From Gnetum montanum (taxonomy: Eukaryota > Streptophyta > Gnetopsida > Gnetales > Gnetaceae), in assembly GCA_015680685.1 (NCBI GenBank), contig MNCI01009586.1, positions 125,783 to 148,846 of the forward strand: a DNA stretch of 23,064 nt. Direction: 5' to 3'. How positions within the stretch are numbered: the first letter of the stretch is position 1; each line of letters opens with the position of its first letter. This document shows positions 18,376 to 23,064 of this stretch, piece after piece. The notes under the pieces were generated by a model. It saw nothing but the letters and a program-made list of their open reading frames with translations. It did not search any database and was not told the origin of the DNA. Position numbers and translations under genes: made by a program.

Positions 18376-18980
18376 CTTATCCTAGCCCTGTGGCAGGGGG
18401 CGGTGGGGGTGCAGCCTTAGGTGGAGTCGATGTCCCCCCCGGGCCCCCCTTGGGGGTTTCTCTAGCTAGGTCCTCCCTATCTGCCTGTCCAGGGGTTGTG
18501 GGGATTGAACCTGTAGTGACATACTCCAAGAGGTGGAGCAATTGCGGGGGACCGCGGGCATCTAAGCCCATGACAGTGTTGGAGGTCTCCCCACCTTGAG
18601 CATTGGAGTGCAAAGAGAGACAAGATGAGGAGTTGTGTTGGGTGACAACGGAGGCAGTAGCTGCTGTGCGCGATGCGGAGCATCGAGAGTGGGAGGCCAA
18701 GTGGGGTGAAGCCCTTGCACATGTGTAGATCGAGTTGGAAACCCATTTCCACAAGCGAGAACAAGAGCTAATTCAACAGCAAGCCTTGTTGGCAGAAGCG
18801 GCCCAAGCCCGGCTAGTGGATGAGATCCGGGCTCAACTTCAGGAGGAATTAATTCAGGAGAAAACTACCTGTAGAGAGCATGAGGCGGCTGAATGAGCAT
18901 AGTAAGAGTGGGAGCAGGAAGAGGAAGGGTAGAGATAGCACTAGTTGGATCGGTTGCACGAGCAGAATACATGACAATGG
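18376..18980 (+). pseudogene. LINE D Pro-rich linker and coiled coil
   Basis: The linker reads VDVPPGPPLGVS and EPVVTYSKRW, matching PPPGPPLQ and TVTYTRKR of copy A. After a frameshift the coiled-coil part follows, homologous at DNA level to copy E 20974-21390 (for example GAGCATCGAGAGTGGGAGGC against GAGTGCCAGGAATGGGAGGC). Frequent stops make it unreadable as one frame. The role is unknown; self-association is a fair guess. Confidence 0.6.
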
Positions 18981-18995
18981 CTTCAGGATGGATGA

Positions 18996-19240
18996 TGTTT
19001 GTACATCTTCTTGGGCATCAACTGTGATTGCTCGTTCCGACATCACATTCGTCAGACATCTGCGCGCTTCCACTTAGGCAGGGGGACGTCGGTCGAATTG
19101 TGAAGCTGACGTGAATTAGCCATGCAAGCAATTCAACAGGCTGCCAACTTTGTGGACTCCGAGCTTCACCGTAATACATTGGATATTTTCCATGCCCTTG
19201 AATGCCCACACTATGCCTATCATAGGCTGTTGACGCTCCC
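18996..19240 (+). pseudogene. LINE D J-domain-like tail, HPD lost
   Basis: It reads CLYIFLGINCDCS, RHHIRQTSARFH, then LG in place of the PD of HPD (19071-19079), and later AMQAIQQAANFVDSELHRNT and LDIFHALE. Alignment to copies A and E is clear, with three codons missing before the helix II part and a TGA just before the start. This is the decayed version of the J-like segment. Confidence 0.6.
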
Positions 19241-19537
19241 TTGGCGAGGATGCGTTCAGTGTTGTTTGCGTGCCCCCACCCGGCAGGCGGCCTTGGGCCC
19301 CATGTTTCATGTGGTTGGATGAGGATTGTTGTGATTGTCCGTGGTGGTGTTTGTGTCCCTGCCACCGCCCCCCTGCCTGGCCCTCTTTTGTTTTTGGCTT
19401 TTAACTTTTGGATTTTAGTTCTCACAACTGATTGAGGCTTGAGGCCTCCTTTTTGGGCCAATGTCATGGACCCGAAATTTTGTACTATCTCTTGTATTTA
19501 ATTTCCAGTAATATAATCCCGAACATTCTCTCAAAAA
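19241..19537 (+). other. LINE D 3' untranslated region and 3' end
   Basis: GC-rich then AT-rich sequence containing TTTTTGGGCCAATGT near 19450 and ending GAACATTCTCTC before AAAAACAA (19533-19540). Copy E ends GAATATTTCGTC before its poly(A). The A tract is short or decayed here. Confidence 0.7.
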
Positions 19538-19629
19538 CAAGTTTGTCATTGTGAGATTAATTCGTATGAGCTTCTCATAGGAACAGATAATCTCCAACAG
19601 CCTTTAGGTATAAGAAAGAACACTAGTGC
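19538..19629 (+). pseudogene. endogenous caulimovirid pol fragment, left half
   Basis: Directly after LINE D, one frame is open for about 30 codons and contains YELLIGTDNLQQPLG, which resembles the end of a pararetroviral aspartic protease (the LLIGxD/N block). The frame leads into the AAGAACACTAGTGC that is repeated on the far side of LINE E, where the same frame continues toward the RT. So this is the left part of the coding remnant at 21927-22985, cut by insertion E. The match is short, so the protease label is tentative; the continuity is stronger evidence than the motif. Confidence 0.5.
19615..19629 (+). repeat. target-site duplication of LINE E, left copy
   Basis: AAAGAACACTAGTGC here matches 21912-21926 exactly (15 bp; at least 14 bp when the ambiguity with the poly(A) is allowed for). 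Confidence 0.85.
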
Positions 19630-19639
19630 GCCCCTGTAA

Positions 19640-20165
19640 CGTGTGCCCCCGTAATGCGGGGGGGGTGTGGCTATGCATCTCCAAGTTCGAGGATGAGTTG
19701 ATGATGGGACAACAGCACTTGTTACTCCAATTCACGAGCCCACTTGGGGAACCGATCCAGTGGATTCGAGTAATGAATGCAAAATATAGATGTTCGGAGG
19801 CGGGGGTGCAAGACTTGAAACCCTGGCAGGCGCTCTGTGGCCACGTGCACAAAATGTAGGTGCAAGGGTGGTTGACTCTTGAGTTGTGCCGCTTGATGGT
19901 GGCGGTGTACCCGCTAGTACTAGGTTGGTGATAGATCTGGAGGGGGCGGCTGCCCAAGAATATTAAAGTGTTCCTGTGGCTAATTTACAATAACGCGCTG
20001 CCAGTTCGGGTGCTCTTGCATAGTTGGGGCCTCATCTTAGATGACACCTATCCCCTATGTGGCACCGTGCCCGAGACTGTGCGGCACTTCACTTCTGAAT
20101 GTGCCTACATGCACACCATGTGGCATTCTGCAAGTACGGCCCCTCGATGCACCTCATAGGCGACT
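19640..20165 (+). pseudogene. LINE E connection and zf-RVT
   Basis: It first reads ISKFEDELMMGQQHLLLQF and RVMNAKYRCSEAG. From about 19930 the zf-RVT reads GRLPKNIKVFLWLIYNNA, LPVRVLLHSWGLILDDTYPL, CGTVPETVRHFTSECAYMHT and MW. The first Cys of C-x2-C is Tyr (DTYPLCG), a TGC to TAT-type change, so zinc binding would be lost. The following HRRLLGHATFMG-type sequence is a frame shadow of the RATLLLWVASK linker. Confidence 0.75.
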
Positions 20166-20289
20166 CTTGGGCCACGCTACTTTTATGGGTAGCGTCGAAG
20201 ACAAGAAACCGCAGAGTCTTCCAACAAGACAGATTGCCCTGCCCCGCCCCCGCCCGCCCCCCCCGCCTCGGTCCCCCACCCCACTGGTG

Positions 20290-20880
20290 GTTTCCTAGGT
20301 AGAAAGCATGTGGAAAGAGATCAAGGCGACGATGGGAGTCACGCCGACGTATGAGCCTTATTGCGCTGCGTTCTAGGAGGATGAGGAGTTGTGGCAGATG
20401 GTGGAACAATGAGGCTGGAGCGGTGCCCTGCAACGGCTAGTTAGTGAGCCGGACCTTGCAGACGACGCTTTTTTCACTAACTGGCACAACGACTGAACCT
20501 ACTTTCGGGGAGTAGAGGTCATCGTCATTGAATCCTCGATTGCCAGGTGTCTGGGGGCCCAGGCCAATGGCAAAGTCATCCTACCTTCTGCACGCGGGCT
20601 ACAGGACGTAGAAATTTTCTTCAACGGGCCTGAGCGGCAAATCTTGTGGACAGATTTTTTGTCCAATCTGGCAATGGATCTAAACTCCAAGGCATCCACT
20701 TTGCCTTCCTCAAATGCCATAAGTTGGGATGTAGGGTTAACTTGCCCCAATTTTTTTTGGCAGCTTTGCAATAGCAGAGGCGAGGTCACCACTTCGGGCT
20801 CATCCTGGCTTTATGGCCGGNAAAACTTGTCAGAGCCACAGAGTGCCCACCCATGGGGAGGCCTCCCGCTTGACCCATCT
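20290..20880 (+). pseudogene. LINE E transposon-protein-like domain
   Basis: The frame reads MWKEIKATMGVTPTYEPYCA, DEELWQMVEQ, GWSGALQRLVSEPDLADDAF, TYFRGVEVIVIESSIARCLG, AQANGKVILPSARGLQDVEI and FFNGP. It then shifts and gives DFLSNLAMDLNSKASTLPSS against the FVQSGNxSKLQGIHFAFLK of D, so a small deletion near 20630 changed the frame. The block order is the same as in the other four copies. An ambiguous base sits at 20821. Confidence 0.6.
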
Positions 20881-20973
20881 TTTTTGGCCAACTGAGCGAG
20901 CCTCTGGAACCAACTAGCGGTTACATACACGAGGAAAAGACACAACCATCGAGGACGGAGGGCCCCAAACCCC

Positions 20974-21390
20974 ATGGCGGCGTCGGAGACGTCGGCACCT
21001 AAAGCCTCGGGACACGCTGAACGTAGGGATGAGGAGTTACAACAGGCAACACAAGAGGCCATAGCCGCGGCACACGACGCTGAGTGCCAGGAATGGGAGG
21101 CAAAGTGGCAGGAAGCCCTTGTGCAAGCACTGGCCGAGCTGGAAACCCAGTTCCGAGAAAGGGAGCAGGAGAGAGTAAGGCAACAAACCCTTCTAGCCGA
21201 TGTAGCCCAGGCCTGGTTGGTGGACGAGATCGAGGCCCAAGTGAGAGACAAGTTACTTCAGGAGGAAACTGCCTGAAGGGAGTGCAAGGCGGCTGAACAA
21301 GCCCAACAAGAACGAGAGCAAGAGGAGGCACAAAGATAGCGCCAACTAGACCGGGCACACGAGCAAAGTGCGTGCCAATGGCTTAGAACT
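20974..21390 (+). pseudogene. LINE E coiled coil
   Basis: The open frame 20974-21276 begins MAASETSAPKASGHAERRDE and then has a long charged helix with KWQEALVQALAELETQFRER, EQERVRQQTLLADVAQAW and EIEAQVRDKLLQEETA. A TGA at 21274-21276 stands where copy A has CGA. The same frame continues RECKAAEQAQQEREQEEAQR, a TAG, then RQLDRAHEQSACQWL into the J-like domain. The strong Glu/Gln/Arg/Ala bias over about 130 residues predicts a coiled coil. The minus-strand ORFs here are shadows. Confidence 0.75.
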
Positions 21391-21654
21391 GGATGGTGTC
21401 CTTACCTCATCTTGGGCGTTAATTGTGATTGCACATGGGGGGAGCTTAGGCGCCACATCTGTCGGACCTTGGCGCGTTTCCATCCAGATGGGGGGACGTC
21501 GACGGAGGATCAGAACCGACGGGAAGCAGCCATGCAAGGAATCCAACAGGCTGCCAATTTTGCGGACATGGAGCTCCATCGTAACACGTTGGACATTATC
21601 CATGCTCTAGAGCGGCCATGCTATGCTTGCCATAGGCTGCCAACGAGCTCGTAG
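21391..21654 (+). pseudogene. LINE E J-domain-like segment with HPD and C-terminal tail
   Basis: In frame with the coiled coil and open to the TAG at 21652-21654. It reads CPYLILGVNCDCTWGELRRH, then ICRTLARFHPDGG with HPD at 21481-21489, then NRREAAMQGIQQAANFADME, then the tail LHRNTLDIIHALERP ending LPTSS. This matches the J-domain plan: helix I ending in LGV, helix II with ELRR...LARF, the HPD loop, and helix III with alternating charges. About 60 residues is right for a J domain. J domains recruit Hsp70. Helix II has fewer Lys/Arg than classical DnaJ, so the Hsp70 contact may differ. What it would do for a LINE is unknown. Confidence 0.65.
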
Positions 21655-21904
21655 TGGGTTTGCAATCTCCTGCCCCCCAATGCAGCTTGGGACCTTTTGA
21701 TGTCGTTGTTCCCCCCCACCCCCCGCTATTTTTTTTTTTGGGATAGAGCATTTTGATGTAAAAGACGGATGCACGGTTGGGTCGTTGCACGATTGGGCAC
21801 AATGGTTTTGAGGTGTAACCACCTCCCATGTGGGCCAATGTTGTTGACCCACATTTTGTAATCTTGTACTCTATCTTCAGATATACAATCTTGAATATTT
21901 CGTC
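21655..21904 (+). other. LINE E 3' untranslated region
   Basis: It contains C-rich tracts (C7-A-C6 around 21712-21724), a T11 run and the GGGCCAATGTTGTTGACCC block shared with copy D, ending at CGTC before poly(A). The two minus-strand ORFs are shadows. Confidence 0.75.
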
Positions 21905-21914
21905 AAAAAAAAAA
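21905..21914 (+). other. poly(A) tail of LINE E
   Basis: Ten A directly after the conserved 3' end, merging with the right target-site duplication. Confidence 0.85.
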
Positions 21915-21926
21915 GAACACTAGTGC
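21912..21926 (+). repeat. target-site duplication of LINE E, right copy
   Basis: AAAGAACACTAGTGC, identical to 19615-19629. The pararetroviral reading frame resumes after it. Confidence 0.85.
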
Positions 21927-22600
21927 AAAATAGAATTTAAAGACTATCAAGGTTAAAGCCAAATCTGATCACATAGGCATGCCACCAAGTCTGAAAAAAG
22001 AATGTGATGAAGAGATCCAAATTCTCTTAAACAAAAATATTATACAACCTAGCACAAGTATGTTCTCCTGTGTAGCCTTTTACGTCAATAAGAGAGCAAA
22101 ACAAGTACGAGGTAAGAAAGGATTAGTGGTAAACTCCAAACCACTAAATGATCTCATAAAACTAGTGTAGCATCTTATTCCCAACAAGGATGATTTATTC
22201 CAAAGACTCCTCCACATAAATATATGTTCAAAATTTGATTTGAAATCTAGTCTCTGGAAAATCCAAGTAGAACCACAAGATCTGTGGAAATCTACTTTCA
22301 CTGTCCCCAAAGGATTATACGAATGGATAGTCTTACCTTGCAGAATAAAGACTGCACCATCTATCTTTCACAATTGTATGGATTAGATATTTAGTAGGTA
22401 TCCTTTTATTATGGTTTATATAGATGATATTTTAGTCATGAGTAAAACCCAGAGCAACATCTAGAACACCTAGAAATGTTTAAGAAAATAGTAGATGAAA
22501 ATGGACTAGTACTATCTCCCGCAAAGATGCAACTTGCAAAAGATTCTATTGAATTCTTGGGATTACAAATCATCCAAAGTACTATTGCATTTTAAGACCA
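21927..22600 (+). pseudogene. endogenous caulimovirid reverse transcriptase
   Basis: A frame readable from 21934 to about 22460, with TAG at 21931, 22168 and 22384, shows the pararetrovirus RT blocks: the AAFYVNK-like block (here VAFYVNKRAKQVRGKKG), the KPLND block, KFDLKSSLWKIQV, TFTVPKGLYEWIVLP, and the catalytic VYIDDILVMSK with YIDD at 22417-22428. The frame then shifts, and 22458-22595 gives the connection (LGLQII block). This pattern belongs to Caulimoviridae, not to Ty3 or LINE elements. The stops and frameshifts show an old, dead copy. The genus cannot be told by eye; similarity to petuvirus/florendovirus-type sequences is a guess. Confidence 0.8.
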
Positions 22601-22985
22601 CATCCTTGAATCCATAAGAAAATTTTTGATGAACTTAAAGAGAAAACCCAGTTACAACGATTCTTAGGCTGCATAAATTATGTATCAGGGTTTTACAAGA
22701 ATCTTGCCAATAATAGAAAGTTGTTAAATGAACAACTTAGTCAGAATCCCTCTCCTTGGAGTAAAAAACATACACATGGTTGTCCAAATAAAACATCAAT
22801 GCAAAAATCTTCCAAAATTACAACTGCCTACTAATGGTAGATTAATTTTGGAAATTGATGCTTCTTTAGAATTCTGGGGTGCTGCATTGAAAGAATGAAA
22901 AAACAACGTTATTAGAATTTGCAGGTACGCTTTAGGTAAATTTCTAGATGCACAATTAAAATTTTTTTTTTTGAGGAAATAGTCA
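22600..22985 (+). pseudogene. endogenous caulimovirid RNase H
   Basis: The frames contain LGCINYVSGFYKNLA (end of RT), then the ILEIDASLEFWGAAL block with the catalytic Asp at 22857-22859, a TGA, then CRYALGKFLDAQLKF. This is the caulimovirid RNase H order (ETDAS...WGG...CRYASGKF). It degrades the RNA of the RNA-DNA hybrid in active viruses. The coding trace fades in a T-rich tract at 22967. Confidence 0.7.
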
Positions 22986-23064
22986 ACACCCCAAAATCAA
23001 CATGCCATAACTCTAGATTAGGCCAGCCAAATCCCTTTTAGTCTACAAAGTAAGTGGGGGAGGG
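22986..23064. other. end of window, no call
   Basis: About 80 bases with no readable pol frame. It may be decayed viral sequence. Confidence 0.4.

Larger units (their letters stand above)
13766..19537 (+). mobile_element. LINE copy D, longest L1-like element (ORF1 to 3' end)
   Basis: It runs from within ORF1 through endonuclease, RT, zf-RVT, transposon-protein-like domain, coiled coil and decayed J-like tail to a 3' end at about 19532, followed by a short A-rich stretch. The last 80 bases match the 3' end of copy E (GGGCCAATGT...ATTTTGTA...). Its total length near 5.8 kb suits a nearly complete element with ORF1 truncated at the start. Stops and frameshifts are throughout. The sequence right after its tail belongs to the caulimovirid remnant. 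No copy of the 3' flank (AAGTTTGTCATTG) is visible at the 5' side. Confidence 0.85.
19630..21911 (+). mobile_element. LINE copy E, 5'-truncated, with target-site duplication
   Basis: It starts in the RT/zf-RVT connection (matches D from about 17320) and ends in ten A (21905-21914, overlapping the duplication). It is flanked by a 14-15 bp duplication at 19615-19629 and 21912-21926. It contains zf-RVT, transposon-protein-like domain, coiled coil, J-like tail and 3' UTR. Poly(A), 5' truncation and duplication are the marks of target-primed reverse transcription. Fewer breaks and an intact duplication suggest it is the youngest copy here. The insertion splits a caulimovirid remnant. Confidence 0.92.

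Overview
The window looks like nuclear DNA of a land plant, from a repeat-rich intergenic or intronic region of a large genome. The evidence is plant-type L1 retrotransposons (a DUF4283-like ORF1 with a CCHC knuckle, an APE-type endonuclease, a YADD reverse transcriptase and a plant zf-RVT domain), an endogenous caulimovirid (plant pararetrovirus) fragment, and AT-rich spacers with plant-like splice sites. A gymnosperm is plausible but is a guess. No bacterial gene, rRNA, tRNA or CRISPR array was seen.

Layout. 34-1305 (minus): 3' part of LINE copy A. 1306-2254: AT-rich DNA with a split minus-strand ORF. 2255-5620 (plus): 5'-truncated LINE copy B. 5621-10689: AT-rich spacer holding one more candidate minus-strand exon, two plus-strand exons resembling Enhancer of polycomb-like genes, several short repeats, and an old non-LTR remnant of a different clade (9427-10110). 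10690-13335 (minus): LINE copy F. 13340-13765 (minus): Gln/Glu-rich remnant of unknown origin. 13766-19537 (plus): LINE copy D, the longest, running from ORF1 to the 3' end. 19538-19629 and 21927-22985: the two halves of a caulimovirid pol remnant, split by LINE copy E (19630-21911, plus), which is flanked by a 14-15 bp target-site duplication.

The most interesting signal is the C-terminal half of the LINE ORF2. In all five copies the region where an L1-type ORF2 ends, or carries RNase H, instead holds a domain resembling the 'putative plant transposon protein' family, followed by a charged coiled-coil-like segment. In copies A, D and E this is followed by a segment that reads as a DnaJ (J) domain: an LGV/LGI helix-I motif, an ELRR helix-II motif, and HPD at the expected place in A and E. 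I know of no LINE described with a J domain. Copies B and F lack a recognisable one, so at least two subfamilies seem present.

Every coding unit is broken by stops and frameshifts, and none looks functional. All domain names come from motif recognition by eye, without database searches, and most boundaries are uncertain by tens of bases.
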